DNA from: UBA5972 sp002430125
Lineage (GTDB): Bacteria; Pseudomonadota; Alphaproteobacteria; Rhodobacterales; Rhodobacteraceae
Length of the DNA stretch: 5,585 nt
Direction of reading: 5' to 3'
Assembly: GCA_937892915.1 (NCBI GenBank)
Contig: CALBIC010000139.1
Location: forward strand, 1 to 5,585
The position numbers were made by a program, and so were the translations under genes. The notes under the pieces are model-generated. The model made no database searches, was not told the origin of the DNA, and saw only the letters and a list, made by a program, of their open reading frames with translations. Shown here piece by piece: positions 1-5,585 of this stretch. Numbering within the stretch: the first letter of the stretch is position 1; every line of letters starts with the position of its first letter.

Positions 1-324
1 GACAGGATCGGGATCGTTCTGCTGGCCACCAAAAGTCGCACCCTGCCTCATCACTGGATCAACCGACGTAGTCTTTTGATCCGCAAAGACCTGCAAGGGC
101 GGTTTCGGGCGGCAGGGCATGTGGTAACTGCCGAGGAATGGGCGGTTCTGTTGTTTCTTTGGCAGACGAACGGGCGCAGTCCGGGGACCCTGGCGGCAAT
201 GACAATGCGCGACCCAACGACGATGACGCGCTTGCTGGACAATATTGAGCCTAAGGAAATGATTGCGCGGCAAGCTGATCCGGTTGATCGGTGACGTTTG
301 CTGGTCTGCCTGACGGATCATGGC
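1..324 (+). pseudogene. MarR-family transcriptional regulator, 5'-truncated by the window edge and broken by a stop codon
   Basis: MarR proteins are dimeric winged-helix DNA-binding repressors or activators. The frame is open from base 1. From about base 46 it reads like a MarR domain: a helix around LLIRKDLQGRFRAAG, then VTAEEWAVLLFLW (the usual 'LT..QW.vL..L' helix), GRSPGTLAAMTMRDPTTMTR (helix-turn-helix with recognition helix), and the wing ARQADPVDR. A TGA at 292-294 then interrupts the frame, which resumes as RLLVCLTDHG. Family members read 'DP.DRR...V.LT..G' here, so the TGA sits where an Arg codon is expected; a single C-to-T change in CGA would explain it. The wing also has KEM where a Gly usually follows Lys, another possible sign of decay. 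The C-terminal dimerisation helices that should follow LT..G are missing, because the frame runs straight into redoxin sequence. No ATG is seen in frame before the domain, so the start is outside the window or lost. A TTG at 76 could begin a 72-residue peptide, but that is unlikely to be a working regulator. Confidence 0.75.
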
Positions 325-600
325 AGTGTGACGTGCCCGCTGTTTCAAAGCCGGGGCGGGATGGCGCAGTTGGTTGCAAGCCATCCCGATGTCGATTTCG
401 CCATCCTTTATGTCCGCAAAGCCCATCCCGGGGCCGGGGTCAGCCAGCATAAATCGATAGAAGACAAACAAGCTTGTGCCGGTGTGGCAGTTGACTTCCT
501 TAAGGTTTTACCGAACCTGATTTGGAACAATCTGGTTCTGCAAAACCTGCGTCTGTTGCGTGGGCGGCCTCTGAAGGTGCTGCCAGATCATCGCTGCTGA
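325..600 (+). pseudogene. Deiodinase-like redoxin remnant, N-terminally truncated and probably internally deleted
   Basis: This stretch continues the frame of the MarR remnant. It opens with GSVTCPLF (the Gly codon is 322-324), which matches the active-site block 'GS.TCPPF' of the thioredoxin-fold deiodinase family; the Cys codon is TGC at 334-336. It continues with VASHPDVDFAILYVRKAHPG, matching the strand and 'vYi.EAHP' block of that family, and then QHKSIEDKQACA, matching 'H.S.eDK...A'. The first strands of the fold, normally before the active site, are absent because MarR sequence sits there. The expected later part, with the cis-Pro region and a 'PN..fii...G.v' strand, is not visible. 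After about base 481 the frame reads DFLKVLPNLIWNNLVLQNLR and ends in PDHRC and TGA; this looks protein-like and could be the native C-terminal tail joined after an internal deletion (inference). ATG 361 could start translation but lies downstream of the active-site Cys. A functional enzyme is very unlikely. Confidence 0.65.
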
Positions 601-657
601 AGCTTTTGACCAGCAACAGGGCTTGACAGGCAAGCGTCGTGGCATCAACCGTTCGTC
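601..657 (+). other. Short spacer before trkH with a small hairpin
   Basis: These 57 bases separate the redoxin remnant from trkH. A perfect 5-bp inverted repeat (GCTTG / CAAGC, loop ACAGG) lies at 621-635. It has no T-tract after it, so it is not a convincing terminator. I see no purine-rich Shine-Dalgarno motif in the 15 bases before ATG 658 and no clear promoter. The TTGACA at 623-628 has no -10 partner at normal spacing. Confidence 0.3.
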
Positions 658-2106
658 ATGATTGATCTGCGTCCCGTTGGATATATTATCGGCCTTGTGG
701 TTGCGGTTCTGGGCGCGGCGATGGTTCTGCCTATGGCGTTGGAATTGGCGGATCAAAACGGTCAATGGGGTGTTTTTGCCTCGTCCGGGGTGGTGACTGC
801 ACTGACCGGCGGGCTGCTGGCGATTGCCTGCGTCAATGGCACCGGGCAGGGGTTGACCATTCAGCAGACCTTTCTGGTGACAACTTTGATCTGGGTGGCG
901 CTGCCGTTGTTTGGGGCGTTGCCGTTTTATTTCGGCGCGACCGAAGCGCGGTTTGTCGATGCGTTTTTTGAGGCAGTTTCGGGGATTACCACCACAGGTT
1001 CCACGGTTTTCACCGGGCTTGATGACCTGCCGCGAGGGTTGTTGCTGTGGCGCGGACTTCTACAATGGTTTGGCGGCATCGGCATTATTGTTGTGGCGAT
1101 GGTTTTCCTGCCAACTCTTGGGGTTGGGGGGATGCAGATTTTCCGCTCGGAAGGTTTTGAAACCCTTGGTAAAATTCTGCCACGGGCAACCGAAATCGCC
1201 AAGCGGATATCAATCATTTATCTGGCGCTAACCACAGCCTGCTTATTATCGTATTTGGCGGTCGGACTGGCGCCGTTTGACGCCTTGGTGCATGCGTTGA
1301 CCACACTATCCACTGGCGGATTTTCCAACTATGACGCCTCGTTTGGAACTTTTCAGGGGCCGGCGGAATATATCGCCTCGGTTTTCATGATTTTAGCCAG
1401 TCTGCCATTCGTGCGCTATGTGCAAATTCTAGGAGGCAGCCTTTTTCCCTTGTGGCGCGATGTGCAAGCGCGAGGCTTCGTTTTGTTAATCCTGATCCTG
1501 GTTGTCATTATTTCGATTTACCGGATTTTTGTGAACGGTGACCATTTTGAACATTCCCTGCGCGAAGCGTTGTTCAATGTAACGTCGATAATTTCGGGCA
1601 CCGGGTATGCCAGCGTTGACTATCAATTGTGGGGGAACTTTCCAATAATTCTGTTTTTCCTGATTGGGCTTATCGGTGGCTGTGCCGGGTCAACTTGTTG
1701 TTCGGTCAAGATATTTCGCTATCAGTTGCTATTGGCGTCAATCCGGGCGCAGATCAGGAAAATCCATTCACCGAATGGAATTTTCGTCCCCAGATATGAC
1801 GGACGTCCGGTTTCCGAAGAAGTGTTATCTTCGGTCATCGCATTTTTCATGCTGTTCATGGTGTCACTTGCAGTGTTCTCGATCTTGTTGGGGTTTACCG
1901 GGCTTGATCTGATAACCTCGATTTCCGGAGCCGCCACAGCGCTTTCCAATGTCGGGCCCGGACTTGGATCCCAAATCGGACCTTCAGGCAATTTCGGCGG
2001 TCTGAATGATCCGGCCAAATGGCTGTTGATCGCCGCCATGCTGATCGGCCGGTTGGAGCTTATGTCGGTTTACGTTTTGTTGACCATCAGTTTTTGGCGG
2101 AGATAA
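658..2106 (+). CDS. trkH: TrkH-type potassium uptake channel subunit
   Basis: This is the membrane pore subunit of the Trk potassium uptake system in the inner membrane; family members work with the cytoplasmic NAD/ATP-binding ring protein TrkA. The 482 residues match the usual TrkH length of about 480. The protein is hydrophobic throughout and shows the four pore-loop repeats that line the selectivity filter: TTTGST (111-116), LSTGGF (217-222), SGTGYA (313-318) and SNVGPG (430-435), each with its filter Gly. Other family blocks are LQWFGGIGIIV (135-145), the glycine-rich gating loop GGCAGSTCC (340-348) and the C-terminal GRLE...FWRR. ATG 658 is chosen because MIDLRPVGY is a typical N-terminus and a TGA at 607-609 closes the frame just upstream with no other start between. 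The start lacks a clear Shine-Dalgarno motif. The TPP-enzyme gene follows after 2 bases, implying one transcript. The gene appears intact; no trkA is present in the window, so the partner must be encoded elsewhere. Confidence 0.93.
   Translation: MIDLRPVGYIIGLVVAVLGAAMVLPMALELADQNGQWGVFASSGVVTALTGGLLAIACVNGTGQGLTIQQTFLVTTLIWVALPLFGALPFYFGATEARFVDAFFEAVSGITTTGSTVFTGLDDLPRGLLLWRGLLQWFGGIGIIVVAMVFLPTLGVGGMQIFRSEGFETLGKILPRATEIAKRISIIYLALTTACLLSYLAVGLAPFDALVHALTTLSTGGFSNYDASFGTFQGPAEYIASVFMILASLPFVRYVQILGGSLFPLWRDVQARGFVLLILILVVIISIYRIFVNGDHFEHSLREALFNVTSIISGTGYASVDYQLWGNFPIILFFLIGLIGGCAGSTCCSVKIFRYQLLLASIRAQIRKIHSPNGIFVPRYDGRPVSEEVLSSVIAFFMLFMVSLAVFSILLGFTGLDLITSISGAATALSNVGPGLGSQIGPSGNFGGLNDPAKWLLIAAMLIGRLELMSVYVLLTISFWRR
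2099..2102 (+). promoter_or_regulatory. Ribosome binding site of the TPP-enzyme gene
   Basis: GGAG lies 6 bases before ATG 2109, inside the last codons of trkH. It decides the start: the frame is open further upstream (to 2019), but that extension overlaps the conserved trkH C-terminus, and the protein family begins near MPNQNRPLG. The position inside trkH, with stop and start only 2 bases apart, suggests translational coupling. Confidence 0.75.
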
Positions 2107-2108
2107 CT

Positions 2109-3704
2109 ATGCCCAATCAGAACCGCCCCTTGGGCGCACAAATGTCGATGGCGTTAAAGGCGCGCGGGGTTGATGTGATTTTTGGGATACCCGGTGTGCA
2201 TAATATCGAGCTTTACCGCGGGATCGAACAGGCGGGCATCACCCATGTTCTGGCGCGCCACGAACAAGGGGCCGGGTTCATGGCCGATGGCTATGCGCGC
2301 GCGACGGGTAAACCGGGGGTGGCCTATGTGATCACCGGTCCGGGGCTGTGTAACGTGATGACGCCACTGGGTCAGGCCTACAGCGATTCAGTGCCGATAC
2401 TGGTGATCGCCTCGTGTCTTGAGCGTGAGCATCGTTCGATGGGACGCGGACGCTTGCATGAAATGCGTGACCAAGAGGCAGCGGCGGCGACGGTGACCGA
2501 TTGGGCGCGTACAGCACCGGACGCCAAGGCGGCATATGGCTTGATTGACAAGGCTTTGGCGGAATTTGCCTGCGCGCGGCCTCGCAGCAAGTATATTCAG
2601 GTGCCGATTGATGTTTTGGGCGCGTCATGCGCGCCGGCCCCAGCGCCTTTGCCTGCGCCCAAACGCCCGCAGGCAAGTACTGCGCAGGTGGTGCAGGTGG
2701 CAGGGATGCTGATGGCAGCAAAGCGTCCGTTGTTCATCTTTGGTGGTGGCGCCAAGGCTGCGTCGGCGGCTGCGCGGCTATTGATGGATCAAGCCGGGGC
2801 CGCCAGTTTCTGCACCTATGCCGGTCGGGGGATCATTCAGTCGGATCATCCGCTGAACTTTGGCCCAACTTTACCGCGCAACGATAGCGTCGGCAATATT
2901 GCCTCGGCTGATCTGGTGATCGCTATTGGTACAGAACTGGCCGAGGTGGATCTGTGGCGGGATCATCTGGGCAACACCGCGCCGCTGGTCAGGGTGGATA
3001 TCGACCCGCACGCGCTGACGGATTGGCATCGCAGCGAAGTCGGGGTTTTGGGGGATGCTGGCGCCTTTGTGGACGGATTGGCAACTGCGCTTGCGGGCCA
3101 TCAACCAGCCAAAGGCTGGACGGCTGAGGAAGTAGCAAAGGAGCGGGCCAAGTCTGTGGCCGAGGTTGATGCAGACAGGCCCGGCATCGTGCGGATTATC
3201 GCCTCGATGCAGGATTGTTTGCCGGCGGACACCACGTTCTATTCAGACATGACGCAATTCGCTTATGTCGGCAAAGAAGTTTACAATCTGAACGCGCCGA
3301 ACCTTTGGCATCACCCGACGGGCTTTGGCACTTTGGGATATGCGTTGCCTGCGGCTATTGGCGGCAAAATCGGTTTAGGGGCGGCACCGGTGGTTGCGAT
3401 GCTGGGGGATTACGGGTTCCATTATACCATGCAGGAGCTTGGTGTGGCTGTCGAACTTGGCCTAAGCCTGCCGATTATCCTGTGGGACAATGGCAAGCTG
3501 AAAGAGATTGAAGACGGTATGCTAAGCGCGCAGATCGCACCGAATGCAGTGGTCGCCCGCAATCCGGATTTCTGCAAACTGGCCGAGGCTTTTGGGGCTG
3601 CGGCTGTTCGGCCAGAAACGTTGACCGATTTGCAAAGCGTCCTTGTTCAGGCCCTGAAAACCAAGGGCCCGACGCTGATCCATGTGACGCCGGAAATCCG
3701 CTGA
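2109..3704 (+). CDS. Thiamine-diphosphate-dependent 2-oxoacid decarboxylase / acetolactate synthase-like enzyme
   Basis: A 531-residue enzyme with the three-domain layout of the acetolactate synthase/decarboxylase superfamily. The PYR domain (about 5-170) has FGIPGVHNIELY, ARHEQGAGFMADGYAR with the catalytic Glu at 52, and TGPGL...QAYSDSVPILVI. A Pro/Ala-rich linker (about 172-190) leads to a central domain (about 191-330) with PLFIFGGGAK and DLVIAIGTELAEVD. The C-terminal PP domain (about 360-531) has PTGFGTLGYALPAAIGGK and the cofactor motif GDYGF (433-437) followed 24 residues after GDY by DN (460-461). The usual motif is GDG...NN; the Asp and last Asn that hold the metal are kept. The style resembles proteins annotated 5-guanidino-2-oxopentanoate decarboxylase (AruI-like, arginine transamination pathway), but no arginine gene is nearby, so substrate is open; acetolactate synthase or another decarboxylase are alternatives. 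It is cytoplasmic and coupled to trkH. The 531 residues are somewhat shorter than biosynthetic acetolactate synthases (about 570-590). Confidence 0.88.
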   Translation: MPNQNRPLGAQMSMALKARGVDVIFGIPGVHNIELYRGIEQAGITHVLARHEQGAGFMADGYARATGKPGVAYVITGPGLCNVMTPLGQAYSDSVPILVIASCLEREHRSMGRGRLHEMRDQEAAAATVTDWARTAPDAKAAYGLIDKALAEFACARPRSKYIQVPIDVLGASCAPAPAPLPAPKRPQASTAQVVQVAGMLMAAKRPLFIFGGGAKAASAAARLLMDQAGAASFCTYAGRGIIQSDHPLNFGPTLPRNDSVGNIASADLVIAIGTELAEVDLWRDHLGNTAPLVRVDIDPHALTDWHRSEVGVLGDAGAFVDGLATALAGHQPAKGWTAEEVAKERAKSVAEVDADRPGIVRIIASMQDCLPADTTFYSDMTQFAYVGKEVYNLNAPNLWHHPTGFGTLGYALPAAIGGKIGLGAAPVVAMLGDYGFHYTMQELGVAVELGLSLPIILWDNGKLKEIEDGMLSAQIAPNAVVARNPDFCKLAEAFGAAAVRPETLTDLQSVLVQALKTKGPTLIHVTPEIR

Positions 3705-3712
3705 ACGCGGAT
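3696..3712. terminator. Compact hairpin at the convergent gene ends, possible bidirectional terminator
   Basis: ATCCGC (3696-3701) and GCGGAT (3707-3712) form a perfect 6-bp stem with the 5-base loop TGAAC, which contains the stop codon of the plus-strand TPP-enzyme gene. The stop of the minus-strand gene is only 4 bases beyond the other arm. The hairpin is in the right place to end both transcripts, but neither side has a real T-tract (only short runs of T), so intrinsic termination would be weak. Confidence 0.4.
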
Positions 3713-3716
3713 CGGC

Positions 3717-5450
3717 CTATTTCCAGCAAGACACTTTGACAGTGAAATCGCCAGCCCAAGAGGCCATATCCTCGGGCGCAAGTGCGTCAGTTCCAACGGC
3801 TTTTTTGTAAGCAACGTTGTGGCGATCCAGAAAGCCTGTGATAAAATTGGATTTTACCGCATAGTTCATTGAAACTGGCTGATTGCCAATTTTGTCGGCA
3901 CGCCGCACATGCATGGCAATAACCGCGCCGCGATCATCCAGAACCGGGCCGCCGATATCGCCGTCTTCCAGATAGGCAGTCATGGCAACTTCATTGGCTG
4001 TGCCTGCAGCATCCGACACATCAGACAGCGTGCCATAGTTCAGAGACGCAACAGTCATCACTTCCGGAAACGAAAACCCGGCGATTGAAACATTCGCGCC
4101 ACGTTCAGGGGCCTCGCTGGAAAAATGCACAATGCCGGCTGGCTCATAGGCGGTTTTGGGTTTTAGAATTGCAAGACTAAGGTCGGTGCTTCGGGCCAGC
4201 AGTTCAAGTTCTGTCTGGCTGTTTAGCATCGACAACTGCGAACATCCGTCAACCACCGAGGAATGCGCCACAACAAAACCAGCGTCGTTCACGATAAACC
4301 CGGTTTGCGCGTGATCCGGCATCTGGGTTTCAAGGCCTTCTGCCAGATTTGTCGGACCGTCCTGACCCGTGTCAGGAATAACCGCATCGCCCAGAACGTA
4401 AGACTGGATCGGGGTATAGCTTTCATACATTTGCGCAACGAAAGGCTGTATGTCGCGGTCGATTTCCGGTGTCCAGATCAGGCTGAAGCCCTTGAGCGCG
4501 CCGTCTTGCAGGCGGACATAGGTGTAGGAAATGATATTTTCGTCGCGCCCGGACAAAACGAACCAGCCGGCTTTCTGGGTGCGATAGCCTTCGCTCGGGA
4601 CGAAATCGAAGGTTTCCATCACGTCATATAGCCCGGCAAGCGAGGCACTGTCGCCTTCTTGGCTGATCAACAACACTTCCAGTCGGCTGCGGTCTTTGGC
4701 GCGGTAATGCACGAACGGTGGATCAAAGCGGTCAAATTCAACCAGTGCAAGCGGCATCAGAACTTCGATCCCGGCGTCCAGATCGCGGACTTTTTCGGCG
4801 CCCAGTCGCGCCATCGCCTGGGTGAATTTTTGCGCCAGAAGGGCGGCTTGATCTTCGGTGAAAACACCCGTTGCCTCAAAGCCGTTGCGTTCCTGAAACA
4901 ACCTGATCGACCGACGGGTACCCGGGCCATATGCGCCGTCCAAAGCACCCTCATAATCACCGGTCCAGATCAAATACGACTGCAACAGGATTTTTTCGTC
5001 GCGACTCCAATTTCTTTCAATCTTTTGCGATTGATTTAGGTCTGGGTCGGGGATCAGCGCGGGGGCATCCGGTTCGGGCGTGGTTTCAGCGGTTGTAACT
5101 GCGGGCGTGCTGCTGCCGTCAGACAGCGGCCATAGCTGGCTGATATGAGTGCCGCCATCGGTGATCAGGCTGTCGCGTGGAATTTGACCATCGGCCTTTA
5201 GCCGCGTCAGGGTTGTTTGCGCCTCAGCGGCGTCCATGGGGCCAAGAACAATGGCATACCAACCGGTCTGCGTGCTGAATGCCTTGGTTTGCGGAAACTC
5301 GGCAGCATAAACCTGCGCGCGCGCTTTGGTGTCGTTGATGCTGCGTTGGCTTTCAACTTGTATCCAGGAGATTTGCGCCTGTACGCCTGAAGTCATAAAT
5401 AGAATGCATAAACCGAGTGCTAAAATAAGCGTTTTGGTAACCTGTGTCAC
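3717..5450 (-). CDS. Exported SPOR-like / peptidoglycan-binding protein with a degenerate trypsin-like domain
   Basis: A 577-residue exported protein. Residues 1-25 form a signal peptide (K6, hydrophobic core, VQA before the predicted cleavage). Residues about 27-100 look like a SPOR-type domain (WIQVES..., GWYAIVLGP, DSLITDGG). A Thr/Pro-rich linker (about 111-138) leads to a peptidoglycan_binding_1-like domain (about 152-205; GALDGAYGPGTRRSIRLFQ). A middle domain (about 210-350; LVEFDRFDPPFVHYRAKD) is one I do not recognise functionally. Residues about 380-545 resemble a trypsin/HtrA-type fold: TGFIVNDAGFVV, SVVDGC, STDLSLAIL and GDIGGPVLDDRG. In active enzymes these read 'NAHVV', 'D.AlL' and 'G(N/D)SGGP'; here the His position is Ser 398, Asp 423 is kept and the Ser position is Ile 499, so proteolysis is not expected. 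The mature protein has two Cys (403, 575) that could form a disulfide. The start is GTG 5450, with GAGAG 4 bases upstream; a later start would remove the signal peptide. Likely role: a periplasmic wall-binding or sensing protein (inference). Confidence 0.85.
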   Translation of the reverse strand: MTQVTKTLILALGLCILFMTSGVQAQISWIQVESQRSINDTKARAQVYAAEFPQTKAFSTQTGWYAIVLGPMDAAEAQTTLTRLKADGQIPRDSLITDGGTHISQLWPLSDGSSTPAVTTAETTPEPDAPALIPDPDLNQSQKIERNWSRDEKILLQSYLIWTGDYEGALDGAYGPGTRRSIRLFQERNGFEATGVFTEDQAALLAQKFTQAMARLGAEKVRDLDAGIEVLMPLALVEFDRFDPPFVHYRAKDRSRLEVLLISQEGDSASLAGLYDVMETFDFVPSEGYRTQKAGWFVLSGRDENIISYTYVRLQDGALKGFSLIWTPEIDRDIQPFVAQMYESYTPIQSYVLGDAVIPDTGQDGPTNLAEGLETQMPDHAQTGFIVNDAGFVVAHSSVVDGCSQLSMLNSQTELELLARSTDLSLAILKPKTAYEPAGIVHFSSEAPERGANVSIAGFSFPEVMTVASLNYGTLSDVSDAAGTANEVAMTAYLEDGDIGGPVLDDRGAVIAMHVRRADKIGNQPVSMNYAVKSNFITGFLDRHNVAYKKAVGTDALAPEDMASWAGDFTVKVSCWK

Positions 5451-5506
5451 GAAACTCTCTACCTTTATATTGCCCGTTTTAGTTAAGACTGATTGCCTGA
5501 TGAGAC
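5451..5506 (-). promoter_or_regulatory. Leader of the exported pseudoprotease gene
   Basis: The 56 bases upstream of GTG 5450 are more AT-rich than the flanking genes. Read on the minus strand they contain TATAAA (5469-5464), a purine stretch including AAGG (5465-5462) and GAGAG (5459-5455) next to the start. GAGAG is the probable, imperfect ribosome binding site. TATAAA could be a -10 element, but I find no good -35 at 16-18 bases and the leader would be very short, so promoter assignment is uncertain. A short interrupted palindrome TGAGACTCA is at 5501-5509. Confidence 0.3.
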
Positions 5507-5584
5507 TCAGCCCGATTGTTTGTGGTCCAACATTAGCAAATCATGCGCGAATTGCACATAAGCATTTGCTTGGGGAATTGACCC
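5507..5584 (-). CDS. Possible 3' end of an unidentified gene, cut by the window edge
   Basis: On the minus strand the frame entering from the right edge reads 25 codons (GSIPQANAYVQFAHDLLM, then LDHKQSG) and stops with TGA at 5509-5507. Of the three minus-strand frames here, this one looks most like protein; the other two give short Cys-containing peptides ending sooner. If real, it would be a gene on the same strand as the exported pseudoprotease gene, ending 56 bases before its start. The fragment is too short to identify a family, and chance openness over 25 codons is quite possible. Confidence 0.27.
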   Translation of the reverse strand, partial: GSIPQANAYVQFAHDLLMLDHKQSG

Positions 5585-5585
5585 T

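Noticed and set aside
292..294. TGA read as selenocysteine, suggested by the downstream deiodinase-like segment
   Set aside because: The TGA lies in the MarR part at a conserved Arg position, not at the catalytic position. The catalytic residue of the redoxin part is a normal Cys codon at 334-336, and I see no convincing SECIS-like hairpin just after the TGA.
623..651. TTGACA at 623-628 as a -35 element for trkH
   Set aside because: The hexamer 17 bases downstream is CAACCG, with nothing resembling a -10 at nearby spacings. The TTGACA is also half inside the small inverted repeat.
508..765. 85-codon minus-strand frame across the start of trkH
   Set aside because: It overlaps the conserved N-terminus of trkH, is full of Gln/Arg/Asn as expected of an antisense shadow, and resembles no protein family.
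2019..2108. Longer N-terminus for the TPP enzyme starting at 2019
   Set aside because: It would overlap the conserved end of trkH by 88 bases and add 30 residues unlike the family. ATG 2109 has a good ribosome binding site.
2683..2704. Short tandem repeat of GTGCAGGTG in the TPP-enzyme gene
   Set aside because: It is only about two imperfect copies and encodes ordinary AQVVQVAG sequence in the central domain, so it looks like chance within coding sequence.
4263..5039. Two plus-strand frames of 122 and 126 codons opposite the exported protein gene
   Set aside because: They lie wholly antisense to a gene with a signal peptide and recognisable domains, and their translations show no domain features.
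5535..5570. Inverted repeat AGCAAAT / ATTTGCT with a 22-base loop near the right edge, with a nested AAGCATTTGCTT
   Set aside because: Seven-base arms with a long loop in AT-rich sequence can arise by chance. The region may also be the coding end of another gene. There is no T-tract or second copy to support an operator or terminator.

Overview
The window looks like an alphaproteobacterium, most probably of the Roseobacter/Rhodobacteraceae group. The basis is protein style (the TrkH sequence, and a SPOR-like / peptidoglycan-binding / degenerate-trypsin protein of a type I associate with that group) plus moderately GC-rich codon use. I could not run a search, so this placement is from recognition only.

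Left part, 1-600 (+): a decayed region in one reading frame. It starts as the winged-helix part of a MarR-type regulator, hits an in-frame TGA at 292-294 where the family has the second Arg of its DRR signature, continues in frame to the end of the MarR wing, and then passes without a gap into a piece of a deiodinase-like redoxin that begins right at its active-site Cys motif. The redoxin piece seems to lack its N-terminal strands and its central part, and ends at a TGA at 598-600. I read this as two neighbouring genes collapsed into one remnant by deletions.

Centre, 658-3704 (+): an intact TrkH-type potassium transporter subunit, followed after 2 bases by an intact thiamine-diphosphate enzyme of the acetolactate synthase / 2-oxoacid decarboxylase superfamily. 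They are almost certainly co-transcribed, although no metabolic link between them is obvious. No trkA gene lies in the window.

Right part, 3717-5450 (-): a convergent gene for an exported protein with a signal peptide, a SPOR-like segment, a peptidoglycan-binding domain, an uncharacterised middle domain and a C-terminal trypsin-like domain whose catalytic His and Ser are replaced. It is predicted to be a cell-wall-associated pseudoprotease. A short hairpin straddles the convergent gene ends and may terminate both transcripts. At the right edge, a 25-codon minus-strand reading frame may be the 3' end of another gene.

I see no CRISPR array, RNA gene, insertion sequence or phage gene. The points most worth a second look are the fused MarR/redoxin remnant and the pseudoprotease. 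Nothing here amounts to a clearly new multi-gene system.
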